Assembly: GCA_016783965.1 (NCBI GenBank) | Contig: JADHVO010000001.1 | Location: 186,001-250,000, forward strand | Direction: 5' to 3' | Length of the DNA: 64,000 nucleotides | Source: Alphaproteobacteria bacterium | GTDB taxonomy: Bacteria; Pseudomonadota; Alphaproteobacteria; Micropepsales; Micropepsaceae | Shown: positions 25,918-33,851 of the stretch, one piece after another | Numbering within the stretch: the stretch's first letter is position 1 | Layout: every line of letters begins with the position of its first letter | Translations under genes and position numbers: made by a program | Notes under the pieces: model-generated | Databases searched by the model: none | Told to the model about the DNA's origin: nothing | The model's input: the letters and a program-made list of their open reading frames with translations, nothing else

Positions 25918-26781
25918 ATGAGCGAGCCGACACCCCTTCATAATGAGACGCGCGAGCTGGCGGCGGCGCTGGGTCTGCCGGCGTTCGAGCGCGGTTGGGT
26001 GTGGCTGGCGGGCGCCGGACCCGGCGACGCCGGGCTGATCACCGTTCTGGGGGCGCATGCGATCCAGCAGGCGGATGTCATTCTCTACGACGCGCTGATC
26101 AACGAGACGCTGCTGGCGCTGGCAAGGCCGGGGACGCAACGGATCTATGCCGGCAAGCGCTCGGGCGTGAAGTCGTGCAAGCAGTCGGACATTTCCCGGA
26201 CGCTCGTTTCACTCGCGAAGAAGGGCAAGCGGGTGCTGCGGCTGAAGGGCGGCGATCCGTTCGTGTTCGGGCGCGGCGGCGAAGAGGCGCTGGCGCTGAC
26301 GCGCGGCGGGGTGCCGTTCCGCGTGGTGCCGGGTGTGACGGCGGGGATCGGTGGGCTTGCCCATGCCGGCATCCCGGTGACGCATCGCGACACCAACCAC
26401 GCGGTGACGTTCATCACCGGGCATGGCGCGGATGGACACCTGCCGAAGCTGGACTGGGATGCCGTGGCGAAAGGCTCGCCGACGCTGGTGCTCTACATGG
26501 CGCGCAGGACGGTGGGCGAGATCGCGGCGAAGCTGATCGCGGCGGGACGCGCGGCGGGCGAGCCGGCGGCGATCGTGTCGAATGCCTCGACCGGTGGGCA
26601 ATCGGTGGTGGTGACGACGCTGGCGGCGATGGGCGAGGCGGCGACCGGCACGGCACCGGCAATCATCGTGATCGGCGAGAACGTGCGCCTGCGGGAAGGG
26701 CTCGACTGGGTCGGCGCTATGAGTGGCAGGCTTCTGGAGCCGTATCCGCTGGGGCGTGACCCGTTGAGTGATGCAGGCTGA
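25918..26781 (+). CDS. cobA: Uroporphyrinogen-III C-methyltransferase
   Basis: A 287-residue SAM-dependent methyltransferase that converts uroporphyrinogen III to precorrin-2, the branch point to siroheme and cobalamin. Family motifs appear in order: WLAGAGPGDAGLITV, VILYDALIN, GKRSGVKSCKQ, RLKGGDPFVFGRGGEEA, VPGVTAGIGGLAHAGIPVTHR and the C-terminal APAIIVIGENVRLR. It lacks the dehydrogenase/chelatase domains of CysG. The methylmalonyl-CoA mutase at the window start needs cobalamin, but no other cobalamin or nitrite/sulfite reductase genes are nearby. The last 65 bases overlap a small convergent gene. Confidence 0.93.
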   Translation: MSEPTPLHNETRELAAALGLPAFERGWVWLAGAGPGDAGLITVLGAHAIQQADVILYDALINETLLALARPGTQRIYAGKRSGVKSCKQSDISRTLVSLAKKGKRVLRLKGGDPFVFGRGGEEALALTRGGVPFRVVPGVTAGIGGLAHAGIPVTHRDTNHAVTFITGHGADGHLPKLDWDAVAKGSPTLVLYMARRTVGEIAAKLIAAGRAAGEPAAIVSNASTGGQSVVVTTLAAMGEAATGTAPAIIVIGENVRLREGLDWVGAMSGRLLEPYPLGRDPLSDAG

Positions 26782-26959
26782 AGTTGCAGCCGAGCGGCGG
26801 CGGACCGGCCAGGGCCGGTGCGGCCGGCGAGATGTTGCCGAGGTAGAGCGCGGCGGCGAGCAGCGGGACCGAGAGCAGCATTGGCAGCGCCCAGGTGCGC
26901 GCCGGACTGCGCTTCTTGCCGAAAATCCGTCTTTGCCGGATCGCTATCGTATTGCCCAT
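26717..26959 (-). CDS. Small membrane-anchored protein of unknown function
   Basis: An 80-residue protein with a basic N-terminus (RQRRIFGKKRSP), one hydrophobic segment (TWALPMLLSVPLLAAALYLG, about 26-45) and a Pro/Ala-rich tail containing one Cys and several His. An AGGGG ribosome site lies about nine bases before ATG 26959, inside a small hairpin (26961-26977). A longer frame upstream has no support. The 3' end overlaps cobA convergently. I do not recognise the family. Confidence 0.5.
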   Translation of the reverse strand: MGNTIAIRQRRIFGKKRSPARTWALPMLLSVPLLAAALYLGNISPAAPALAGPPPLGCNFSLHHSTGHAPADTAPEACHS

Positions 26960-26960
26960 C

Positions 26961-26977
26961 TGCTCAGCCCCTGAGCA
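26961..26977 (-). promoter_or_regulatory. Hairpin over the ribosome site of the small membrane gene
   Basis: TGCTCAG (26961-26967) and CTGAGCA (26971-26977) form a perfect 7-base stem with a three-base loop, immediately upstream of ATG 26959. In the mRNA the GGG loop and adjacent stem hold the presumed ribosome site, so folding could limit translation. Confidence 0.35.
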
Positions 26978-27086
26978 ACGCCCAGGTAAACGGTACGCCC
27001 CGCCTGTTAACGGCTTGTGAAGGTTATGCCGAAAATTCACATAAACTGTTCGCCAACACTTCCCGGCTGACTCAGGACGCTTGCGA

Positions 27087-27281
27087 TCAGGAAGCGGGCG
27101 GCACCGGTTTGGGCAGACCGGCTCTTTCCATGCGTTCGGGCAGCGTGGCCATGATGGCGAGACGTTCGTCCTCGGTCTTGCGCCCCCAAGTCGCGATCTC
27201 GGGCAGCGTGCGGCCGCAGCCGAGGCAGAGATCGGTGGCGCCGTCGATGACGCAGATCTTGATGCAGGGCGAGGAGGGCAT
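27087..27281 (-). CDS. DUF1289 family protein
   Basis: A 64-residue protein whose first half is the DUF1289 signature [22 protein letters not shown], with four conserved cysteines arranged CxxxC...CxxC. The second half, [23 protein letters not shown], is the usual helix. These proteins are small, probably metal-binding, and uncharacterised; fused copies occur with Fe-S or redox enzymes. Its stop is followed by the hairpin-less gap to the cobA side, and a secreted-protein gene lies four bases upstream on the same strand. Confidence 0.82.
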   Translation of the reverse strand: MPSSPCIKICVIDGATDLCLGCGRTLPEIATWGRKTEDERLAIMATLPERMERAGLPKPVPPAS

Positions 27282-27284
27282 GCG

Positions 27285-27590
27285 CTAGTTCGTCGGCTCG
27301 CGTCCCGATGACTGCGGCGGCGCGTTTTGCGGGGCCGGCGCGCCGGAATCCGACGCGCTGTCGGCGTGGTAGCCCGAGTCGTCGCTTTCGGGCGGCGGAG
27401 GCGGCGGTGGTGGCGGTGTCGGAGCATTGGCGCTGTTCTGATCCGCGCCGTTCGTACTGCCGGTATCCTGATGGGCCGATGGGTCGTTCGCCGTGCCGGA
27501 CGACGCGCCGTCATTCGAACCGGCCGCAAGCGCGCCGGTCGCGGTGCAAATCGCGAGCACGACGGCGGCAAGCAGCGATGCGGTCTTCAT
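27285..27590 (-). CDS. Secreted low-complexity protein ending GREPTN (long form)
   Basis: A 101-residue protein. A cleavable signal peptide (MKTASLLAAVVLAICTATGALAA) precedes a Ser/Asn/Asp-rich stretch, a run of ten prolines broken by Ala (around residue 58), and the tail SSGREPTN. There is no Cys after the signal and no fold is predictable. The last six residues are identical to those of the next upstream gene at 27597, six bases away, suggesting an old tandem duplication or a tail that matters for sorting. It lies between DUF1289 and a VOC gene on one strand. Confidence 0.65.
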   Translation of the reverse strand: MKTASLLAAVVLAICTATGALAAGSNDGASSGTANDPSAHQDTGSTNGADQNSANAPTPPPPPPPPPESDDSGYHADSASDSGAPAPQNAPPQSSGREPTN

Positions 27591-27596
27591 GGGGGC

Positions 27597-27815
27597 CTAG
27601 TTCGTGGGTTCGCGGCCGGGCGCACCGCCGTCGGTCCTGACGGGGCGCGGTATGCAGATCTTGTGGCCCTGGGAGTCGACGACGACCGTCCCGCCGCTGT
27701 TGGTGCAGTCCGCCTCGGTCGTGCCGGGCGCGGTACCGATGATCCAGCCGGCGGCGGATGCACTGCCCGCCGTTACGAGCACGATGACAGCGGCGAACAG
27801 GATGGAGAGCTTCAT
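27597..27815 (-). CDS. Secreted small protein ending GREPTN (short form)
   Basis: A 72-residue protein with a signal peptide (MKLSILFAAVIVLVTAGSASA, cleavage after Ala) and a mature part of about 50 residues. That part has two cysteines (TEADCTNSGGTV and GHKICIPRPV) that could form a disulphide. The tail PGREPTN matches the neighbour downstream. The core pattern ADCxxSGGxVVxDxxGxxxCxxP recalls small exported proteins of alphaproteobacteria with no assigned role. Spacing to the next gene is six bases, so the two are co-transcribed. Confidence 0.65.
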   Translation of the reverse strand: MKLSILFAAVIVLVTAGSASAAGWIIGTAPGTTEADCTNSGGTVVVDSQGHKICIPRPVRTDGGAPGREPTN

Positions 27816-27881
27816 AACGGTGCCCCACTTTGGACCGGCACAGACGTTACTCCGCTGCGGCGCCGGGTTCCAGACAGCGAA

Positions 27882-28253
27882 CTAGGAGCCCGTCGTGAAC
27901 ACGCAGATCTTGTTGCCGTCGAGGTCGCGGAAATAGGCGCCGTAGAAGGTGCCGGTGCGGATGCCGGGGGCGCCTTCGTCGGCTGCTCCGGCCGCGAGCG
28001 CGGCGGCATGGACCTGGTTCACCGCCTCACGCGAGGGTGCGGCCAGCGCGACCATCTCGCCATTGCCGTGCGTGGCTGGCTTTCCGTCGTAGGGCTTGCA
28101 GACGACGAGCGAGACGGGCTGGCCCTTCACGCCGTAGCCCTGCATGCGGTCGCTGGCGAAGGTCTTGCGGACATTCAGCGCGGCGAGCGCCTTTTCGTAG
28201 AACGCCTTCGATTTCTCGAAATCGTTGGTGCCGATGGTGATGTAGCCGATCAT
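27882..28253 (-). CDS. VOC-superfamily (glyoxalase/dioxygenase-like) protein
   Basis: A 123-residue single VOC module. It begins MIGYITIGTNDFEKSKAFYEKAL, the canonical first beta-alpha unit, and ends GAYFRDLDGNKICVFTT, where the Glu ligand of many glyoxalases is replaced by Cys or Val. Metal-dependent catalysis is therefore uncertain. ATG 28253 follows GGGAG; an earlier start adds ten residues that overlap another frame. The start codon overlaps the stop of a possible tiny membrane peptide (ATGA). Confidence 0.8.
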   Translation of the reverse strand: MIGYITIGTNDFEKSKAFYEKALAALNVRKTFASDRMQGYGVKGQPVSLVVCKPYDGKPATHGNGEMVALAAPSREAVNQVHAAALAAGAADEGAPGIRTGTFYGAYFRDLDGNKICVFTTGS

Positions 28254-28336
28254 AGCGATCGCTCCCTGTCGTTTGAAAGCCACATGGGCAAGACTACGAA
28301 TTGCACGACGACGCAGAGGATGGCGCAGAGCGCCAT
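28250..28336 (-). CDS. Possible tiny membrane peptide coupled to the VOC gene
   Basis: A 28-residue frame, mostly one hydrophobic helix (ALCAILCVVVQFVVLPMWL), whose TGA overlaps the VOC start as ATGA. The frame stays open upstream to about 28400 without an ATG. Another frame just upstream begins MRALWIARYGLLPSVIVCAS and is also hydrophobic. A frameshifted membrane protein of about 75 residues would explain both parts. Support is the overlap and the hydrophobicity only. Confidence 0.3.
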   Translation of the reverse strand: MALCAILCVVVQFVVLPMWLSNDRERSL

Positions 28337-28497
28337 GCTTAGGCCAGCAAGTACTTCGACACCAAAGAGCAACGCCGGTCTACCGAAGTGATGTGGAGTA
28401 GACCGAGCGCCAGATCCGATGCGCAGACGATCACGCTTGGAAGCAAACCGTAACGCGCGATCCAGAGAGCTCGCATTTGCCGCCCCTTAAACCCGGC

Positions 28498-28525
28498 CCT
28501 CTCCCCCGCTGAAGCGGGGGAGAGG
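28498..28525 (-). terminator. Strong hairpin after the acyl-CoA dehydrogenase operon
   Basis: CCTCTCCCCCGC (28498-28509) and GCGGGGGAGAGG (28514-28525) pair perfectly over 12 bases with a four-base loop, 13 bases beyond the stop at 28538. No long U-run follows, but the stem is very stable. The CCTCTCCC/GGGAGAGG core also occurs at 62500-62521 and is a common alphaproteobacterial intergenic repeat. Confidence 0.55.
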
Positions 28526-28537
28526 AAGTTTCCTGAT

Positions 28538-29782
28538 TTAACGACCCGTCGGGATCTTGTTGAAGGGGACGTCCTTGTCGACGCGGATGTCGCCGGGCAG
28601 GCCCAGCACGCGTTCGGCGATGATGTTGCGCAGGATCTCGTCAGTGCCGCCGGCGATGCGCAGGCCGGGCGACGAGAGCCAGCCGCCCTGGAACATGCCG
28701 CCCATCGGGGCTTCGCTGCCGGAGAGGATGCCGGCTTCGCCTTCGAGATCCATCGCGAAGGCGCTGAGGTCCTGAAGCTTGGACGCGACCACGATCTTGG
28801 CGATCGAGGCTTCCGGGCCCGGCTGCTGGCCGCGGCTGAGAGCGGTCATCGTACGCATCGTGGTGTAGCGCAGGCCGGCGGAGCGGACGTACCAGTCGGC
28901 GATCTTCTCGCGCACCGCGGCGTTCTTGATCGCGGGACCGTCCTCCAGCTCGAGCGTGCGCGCGAGCTGCATGAGCTGCGGCACGTCGAGGCCGCCGCCC
29001 TGGCCGCCGCCCACCGCGAGACGCTCATGCATCAGCGTGGTGAGCGCGACGGTCCAGCCCTGCCCCACCGCGCCGAGGCGCTGATTGTCGGGCACCTTGA
29101 TGTCGGTGAAGAATATCTCGTTGAAGCCCGAGCCGCCGCTCGCCTGCTTGATCGGGCGGATGTCGACGCCGGGCTGCTTCATGTTGATGTAGAACATGGT
29201 CAGACCCTTGTGCTTGGGCACATTGGGGTCTGTGCGCGTCAGGATGATGCCGTAGTCGGAGAACTGCGCGCCGGTGGTCCAGATCTTGGAGCCGTTGATG
29301 GTCCAGGTGCCGTCTGCGTTCTTTTCCGCCTTCGTGCGCAGGTTCGCGACGTCGGAACCGCCCGCGGGTTCGGAGAAGAGCTGGCACCAGATCTCGTCGC
29401 CCTGCACGGCCGGCCAGACGTAGCGCTTCTTCGCCTCTTCATCGCCGTAGGCCATCAGCGTCGGGATGCACATGCCCAAACCGATCGCGAACGGGCCGCC
29501 GCCCGCGACGTCGTACTTCGACTCTTCCTGGCCGAAGATGATCGACTGCATCGGCGTGCCGCCCATGCCGCCCATGCCCTTGGGCCAGGTGATGCGGGCG
29601 TAGCCGGCCTTCGCCTTGGTCTTCTGCCAAGCTTTCGACGCGGCCATTTCGTTGGCGGCGCCATTTTCCATGTCTTCCGGATCGATCTCGCGCTTGCCAG
29701 TCAGCTTCCTGGCATTGGCGTCGAGCCAGGCGCGGACTTCCTTGCGGAACGCGGCTTCTTCGGGGCTGTCTTCAAAGTCCAT
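28538..29782 (-). CDS. Acyl-CoA dehydrogenase (large partner)
   Basis: A 414-residue FAD-dependent acyl-CoA dehydrogenase. Motifs include WCQLFSEPAGGSDVANLRTKAE (FAD/acyl contacts), GSKIWTTGAQFSDYG, and the C-terminal GLRIAGGTDEILRNIIAERVLGLP. It is longer than typical butyryl-CoA type enzymes and resembles the FadE subunits that work as heterotetramers on branched, cyclic or sterol side-chain CoA esters. The second subunit is encoded 24 bases upstream on the same strand. The physiological substrate cannot be read from sequence. Confidence 0.9.
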   Translation of the reverse strand: MDFEDSPEEAAFRKEVRAWLDANARKLTGKREIDPEDMENGAANEMAASKAWQKTKAKAGYARITWPKGMGGMGGTPMQSIIFGQEESKYDVAGGGPFAIGLGMCIPTLMAYGDEEAKKRYVWPAVQGDEIWCQLFSEPAGGSDVANLRTKAEKNADGTWTINGSKIWTTGAQFSDYGIILTRTDPNVPKHKGLTMFYINMKQPGVDIRPIKQASGGSGFNEIFFTDIKVPDNQRLGAVGQGWTVALTTLMHERLAVGGGQGGGLDVPQLMQLARTLELEDGPAIKNAAVREKIADWYVRSAGLRYTTMRTMTALSRGQQPGPEASIAKIVVASKLQDLSAFAMDLEGEAGILSGSEAPMGGMFQGGWLSSPGLRIAGGTDEILRNIIAERVLGLPGDIRVDKDVPFNKIPTGR

Positions 29783-29806
29783 CGTCTTTCTTCTCCCTGC
29801 GACCGC

Positions 29807-30925
29807 TTAGGCGTTCGAATGTTCGAGTTCGGTGACGAGCTTCTGCTTCCAGGCGCGCTGCGGGCCGAGCACGAGGCCGGTCTCCTTCGCGCGCTTGTAG
29901 TAGAAGTGGCAATCCATCTGCCACGTGAAGCCGATGCCGCCATGCGTCTGGATGTTCTCCTTGGACGCGTAGTCGAAGGCCTGTGTGGCGGACACGCGCG
30001 CCGCTGCGGCGGCAAGCGGCAGTTCATGCGCGCCGGTGTGCAGCGCCCACGCGCCGTAATAGGCGTTCGAGCGCGCCAGCTCGTTGCCGACGTACATGTC
30101 GGCGAGCTTGTGCTTGATCGCCTGGAACGAGGCGATGGGACGACCGAAGGCGTAGCGGTTGAGTGCGTAGTCCTTCGCCATAGCGAGGCAGACATCGGCG
30201 CCGCCGACCTGCTCGAACGCCATCAGGATCGCGGCGCGGTCGAGGATGCGCTGCATGTCGGCCCAGCCTTCGCCAGCCTTGCCGAGTGGTTCGGCGGAAA
30301 CGTCCTTGAACTCGATGTCGCTGTGGCCGCGGCTCGCGTCGAGCGTGATGCAGTCGGTGCGCTTCACGCCGGCTCCCTTCAGGTCAACGATGCAGAGTTG
30401 AAGGCCGCGCTCGCCTTCGCCGGTCTGCGCCAGCACGACGGCGACATCAGCGATCGGACCGTCGACGACGGCGATCTTCTTGCCGTTGAGCTTGCCGTTC
30501 TTGAAAGTCGTGCGGATGGTCTTCGGCAGCACGGCGCCCGGAGCTTCGGCGCGCGCGAAGGTGCCGATGATCTCGCCGGCCGCGACCTTAGGCAGATACT
30601 TCTTCTTCTGCTCTTCGGTACCGGCGATGAGCACGGCTTCGGCGAAGAGATAGACGGTCGACGAGAACGGCACGGGCGCGAGCGCACGGCCCATCTCTTC
30701 CGCGATCACGCAGAGCTCGAGATAGCCGAGGCCGAGGCCGCCGAACTCTTCCGGGATCGCAGTGCCCATCCAGCCCATCTCGGCGACCTGCTTCCACAGA
30801 GCCTGGTCGTAGTGATGATTGCCTTCGAAGACGCCGCGCACGGTCTTGGTGGTGCACTTCTCTGACAGGAACTTGCGTGCCTGATCCTTCAGCATCTTCT
30901 GGTCGTCGTTGAAGTCGAAATTCAT
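29807..30925 (-). CDS. Acyl-CoA dehydrogenase (small partner)
   Basis: A 372-residue acyl-CoA dehydrogenase-fold protein, first gene of the pair. The N-terminal helical domain contains MGTAIPEEFGGLGLGYLELCVIAEEMG; the middle barrel is divergent; the C-terminal helices include NRYAFGRPIASFQAIKHKLADM and IQTHGGIGFTWQMDCHFYYKRA. The FARAEAPGAVLP segment is weaker than the FAD-binding loop of its neighbour. Both features fit the subunit of a heteromeric enzyme that contributes only part of the active site. A CGTCG/CGACG repeat (30951-30965) lies just upstream of the start. Confidence 0.88.
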   Translation of the reverse strand: MNFDFNDDQKMLKDQARKFLSEKCTTKTVRGVFEGNHHYDQALWKQVAEMGWMGTAIPEEFGGLGLGYLELCVIAEEMGRALAPVPFSSTVYLFAEAVLIAGTEEQKKKYLPKVAAGEIIGTFARAEAPGAVLPKTIRTTFKNGKLNGKKIAVVDGPIADVAVVLAQTGEGERGLQLCIVDLKGAGVKRTDCITLDASRGHSDIEFKDVSAEPLGKAGEGWADMQRILDRAAILMAFEQVGGADVCLAMAKDYALNRYAFGRPIASFQAIKHKLADMYVGNELARSNAYYGAWALHTGAHELPLAAAAARVSATQAFDYASKENIQTHGGIGFTWQMDCHFYYKRAKETGLVLGPQRAWKQKLVTELEHSNA

Positions 30926-31002
30926 GAGGCTCCCTGCCTTACCCGTTGTCCGTCGTTAACCGACGATAGAACACCGAAATGGCTCAAAGCGAGTCTGGCG
31001 TC

Positions 31003-31017
31003 TTAACGCGGGTTTAA
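31003..31017. promoter_or_regulatory. CtrA-type box TTAA-N7-TTAA
   Basis: TTAA (31003-31006), seven bases, TTAA (31014-31017): a full match to the binding site of the alphaproteobacterial cell-cycle regulator CtrA. It lies between the leftward acyl-CoA dehydrogenase pair and the rightward gene at 31063, 46 bases before its ATG. Function is inferred from the consensus. Confidence 0.5.
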
Positions 31018-31062
31018 GTCGCGGCGTGTCAGATTACCCTGGGTAAACGCGGGTTTGGCCAA

Positions 31063-31596
31063 ATGGCAAAAGCAGTCTTTCACAAGAACCAGCGCGTCTA
31101 CGTGAAGCCGGTCGGCACCTGGGCGCTGATCGAACATGTGGTGCCGCATTGGGCGAAAGGCCTGGATGAACCGATCCGCGTGCACTACGACGTCGGCCTT
31201 GGCCGCGAGTTCACTGCCGACGAATTGCAGGCGGAAGAACCCACCAACGAAGAAGCCAACCAGAAGCACGGCGATCACTGGCGCGTGGTTCGCGCGCGCA
31301 ACAAGTGGCAGCCGGCAGAAGATTGCGCACGCCATCCGGTGCCGGGGACCTATCCGGTGGTCGTGACAGGGGAAGCCGAATGGGGCGGCTGGCGCGTGCC
31401 GGGTGCGGAATATGACCTCGACCCTGTGCGGATCGAGACGCAGGCGCGCCTGATTGCCAATGCCCCGCGGCTGGTGGCGTTCGCGACGGGCCTGATCGAC
31501 TGGGCGCGGAAGTCCGGCGAAGACATGCCGAACGCACTGGTGGAACTGGCCCACGAGGCCCAGGACATCCTGGCCGCGGTCAACGACCTGCATTAA
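31063..31596 (+). CDS. Conserved alphaproteobacterial protein of unknown function
   Basis: A 177-residue cytosolic protein. The N-terminal half has an SH3-like or ribbon pattern (FHKNQRVYVKPVGTWALIE, then RVHYDVGLGREFTADEL), and the second half is helical (RLIANAPRLVAFATGLIDWA, ALVELAHEAQDILAAV). I know similar proteins from Caulobacter-like genomes but no function. Rightward transcription ends at a clear terminator at 31645. A CtrA-type box upstream suggests cell-cycle control. Confidence 0.72.
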   Translation: MAKAVFHKNQRVYVKPVGTWALIEHVVPHWAKGLDEPIRVHYDVGLGREFTADELQAEEPTNEEANQKHGDHWRVVRARNKWQPAEDCARHPVPGTYPVVVTGEAEWGGWRVPGAEYDLDPVRIETQARLIANAPRLVAFATGLIDWARKSGEDMPNALVELAHEAQDILAAVNDLH

Positions 31597-31644
31597 CCCT
31601 GCCCCGCACCCGCAGTAGCGGGAAGATAACGCGTTGCACATACT

Positions 31645-31669
31645 CCCGCCGGGGTAGGGCGGGTTTTTT
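31645..31669 (+). terminator. Intrinsic terminator
   Basis: CCCGCC (31645-31650) pairs with GGCGGG (31658-31663) across a seven-base loop and is followed by six T (31664-31669). It ends the 31063 transcript. The next gene's ATG lies only five bases further, so either that gene starts a leaderless transcript after the hairpin or the hairpin acts as an attenuator. Confidence 0.8.
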
Positions 31670-31674
31670 CCTTA

Positions 31675-32748
31675 ATGAACGCGGTCTGGCGCGCACCGGA
31701 AACGGACGTCGCGACCACCCATGCCGTCGAGTTTCGTGGCACGGGCCGTGAGTATTTCCGCGTCTGGCTGGTGAACGTGACGCTGACGCTGCTGACGCTC
31801 GGCCTGTACGGGCCGTGGGCGAAGGTGCGCACGCGCCGCTACTTCTATGGTGTGACGTCGCTCGCGGGGCATTCGTTCGACTATCACGCGGCGCCCATGC
31901 GCATCCTGCTCGGGCGGATCGTCATCGCCGGCGTTCTGTTCGCCGGACTGGTGTCGTTGCAGCTCGGGCGCTGGGCGGTGGCGATGTGGGCGATCGCAGC
32001 GATCGCTGTCTTTCCGCTGCTGGTGCGGCAGGCGATCCGCTTCAACGCGCGCAACACAAGCTGGCGCGGCGTGCGCTTCAATTTCCACGCGCGCTATCGC
32101 GAGGCGCTGTTCGCGTGTGTGTTGTTGCCGCTGGCGGGATTGCTGACGCTGTTCCTGCTGCCGGCGGCGCGCGGCGCGTGGGATCGCTTCCGCGTCAATC
32201 ATCTGAGCTTCGACGGAAGGCTGTTCCGTGTGGAGTATTCGCCGGCGCGGATGTTCGCGATCTTCGCCACCGGCTTCGTGCTGATCGTGGGCGTGCTGGT
32301 AGCGATGATCGGCGCGACGATGGGCGTGCTGGTGTTCACCACCCGCATGCACGACGTGGCGCGGCACGTCATCATCCCGGTCGACCCCACCAGCTTCACG
32401 CAGGTGTTCACGCTGCTATTCGGCACCTGCGCGTTCTTCATCGCGATGTTCGTGATGCAGATGGCGAACAACCTGACACTGTCGAACACGACCATCGAGG
32501 GCAGGCACCGCATCGTGTCCAAGCCATCGCCGGCGCGCGTCGCCCTGATACTGTTGGGCAACGCGGTGCTGATCGCGCTGACACTGGGCCTGTTCTGGCC
32601 GTTCGCGAAAGTGCGGCTGGCGCGCTATCGCATGAGCCAGATCTCGGTGATCGCCCAGGGCGACCTGGACGCGTTCACCGCCGAGGCGCTGGAGATGCAG
32701 AGCACGATGGGGCGTGAGCTCTCCGGCCTGCTGGAGATCGGGCTGTGA
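31675..32748 (+). CDS. DUF898 (YjgN-like) inner-membrane protein
   Basis: A 357-residue membrane protein with about six to eight hydrophobic segments. Family hallmarks are VEFRGTGREYFRVWLVN near the start, LTLGLYGPWAKVRTRRYFYG, and the repeated LTLGLFWPFAKVRLARYR near the end. DUF898 proteins are uncharacterised. They are often next to an M48 peptidase, as here: the stop overlaps the peptidase GTG (GTGA). ATG 31675 has no ribosome site and follows a terminator by five bases. Confidence 0.85.
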   Translation: MNAVWRAPETDVATTHAVEFRGTGREYFRVWLVNVTLTLLTLGLYGPWAKVRTRRYFYGVTSLAGHSFDYHAAPMRILLGRIVIAGVLFAGLVSLQLGRWAVAMWAIAAIAVFPLLVRQAIRFNARNTSWRGVRFNFHARYREALFACVLLPLAGLLTLFLLPAARGAWDRFRVNHLSFDGRLFRVEYSPARMFAIFATGFVLIVGVLVAMIGATMGVLVFTTRMHDVARHVIIPVDPTSFTQVFTLLFGTCAFFIAMFVMQMANNLTLSNTTIEGRHRIVSKPSPARVALILLGNAVLIALTLGLFWPFAKVRLARYRMSQISVIAQGDLDAFTAEALEMQSTMGRELSGLLEIGL

Positions 32749-33851
32749 TCGTTGCGGGGCGCTACTTCCCGCCGAGTGAGGCGCGCAGCATTGCGGCGTT
32801 CGCGAGCGTCGTGGGCAAGCGGCAGCTCCGGTTCGAGACCGAAGACGCGTATGTGCTGTTCGAGGGACCGCCCCGGGGCCTGCGGTCGACGCCACGGCTT
32901 GCATCGCTGACGCGGCGGATCGAGCTGGCGAACGGCGCGCGGTTCGAGACCGAAGACAATGACGGCGCGGATGCGCTGTTGTGGAAGCTGTGGCGGCTGC
33001 CGCGCGGCAGGATGACGGCGCGGTTGGAGAAAGGATGGCCGGCGGTCGCTTTGTTGCTGCTGCTGATCGCGGCGGGCGGATACCTCTTTGCCGACCGCGC
33101 CGCGCCAATGGCGACCGAGCATCTCGCCAAGGTGACGTTGATCACCATGGCGCATCCGATGTCCGAGCAGGCGCTGCTGGCGCTCGACCGTTATGCACTA
33201 ACGCCGACGGGGCTGAGCGCGGCTGACCAGGCGCGGGCGAATGTGCTGTTCGAGCGGGCCGAGGCGCAGGGGCGGCTGGGCGCCGGCGGTTACCGCCTGG
33301 TATTCCGCGGCGGCTGGCGCATCGGCCCGAACGCGTTCGCGCTGCCCGACGGCACGATCGTGATGACGGACAGCCTGTGGGCGACGATGCAGGACGAGGA
33401 CGAGGCGCTCGGCGTGTTCGCACACGAGATCAGCCATGTCGATCACGCCCATCAATTGCAGCGCGTCTACCAGATCTCGTTGTGGCCGGCGGCGGTGGCG
33501 ACGCTGACGGGCGACATCTCGCGCATGAGCGAGATGGCGGCGAACCTGCCGGGCCTGATCGCGCAGGCGCCGGTGCCCGACGACTTCGAGCGGCAGGCGG
33601 ATGACGACGCGGGGCGGATGATGCGCGCGCTCGGCGCAAAGCCATCGCGTCTTGCGGCGCTGCTGGAGCGGCTGGACCGCGCGGCGTGCCGCGGGAAGGA
33701 TTGCCTCGGCGGATGGGTCAGCGATCATGCCGACGTCGCAGCACGCGTGGCGCGGCTGAAGGCGGAGGATGTCGCGCCGGTGAATGCGTGTGCCGGTGAT
33801 TGGCGAGCGACGCTATCGCTGGCTTGCCTGCGCTCGATCGCGAGCCGCTAG
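32745..33851 (+). CDS. M48-family membrane metallopeptidase
   Basis: A 368-residue zinc peptidase with one membrane segment (about 97-116, PAVALLLLLIAAGGYLFA) after an N-terminal domain of about 95 residues. The zinc site HEISH lies in GVFAHEISHVDHAHQ, and the third ligand is probably the Glu in FERQADDDAGRMM. It resembles the peptidase half of HtpX/LoiP-like quality-control enzymes acting at the cell envelope. Translational overlap with the DUF898 gene suggests the two form one complex. GTG is the start codon. Confidence 0.87.
   Translation: MIVAGRYFPPSEARSIAAFASVVGKRQLRFETEDAYVLFEGPPRGLRSTPRLASLTRRIELANGARFETEDNDGADALLWKLWRLPRGRMTARLEKGWPAVALLLLLIAAGGYLFADRAAPMATEHLAKVTLITMAHPMSEQALLALDRYALTPTGLSAADQARANVLFERAEAQGRLGAGGYRLVFRGGWRIGPNAFALPDGTIVMTDSLWATMQDEDEALGVFAHEISHVDHAHQLQRVYQISLWPAAVATLTGDISRMSEMAANLPGLIAQAPVPDDFERQADDDAGRMMRALGAKPSRLAALLERLDRAACRGKDCLGGWVSDHADVAARVARLKAEDVAPVNACAGDWRATLSLACLRSIASR

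Noticed and set aside
29027-30865. Rightward open frame of about 610 codons
   Set aside because: Shadow of the two acyl-CoA dehydrogenase genes; no motif, no ribosome site.
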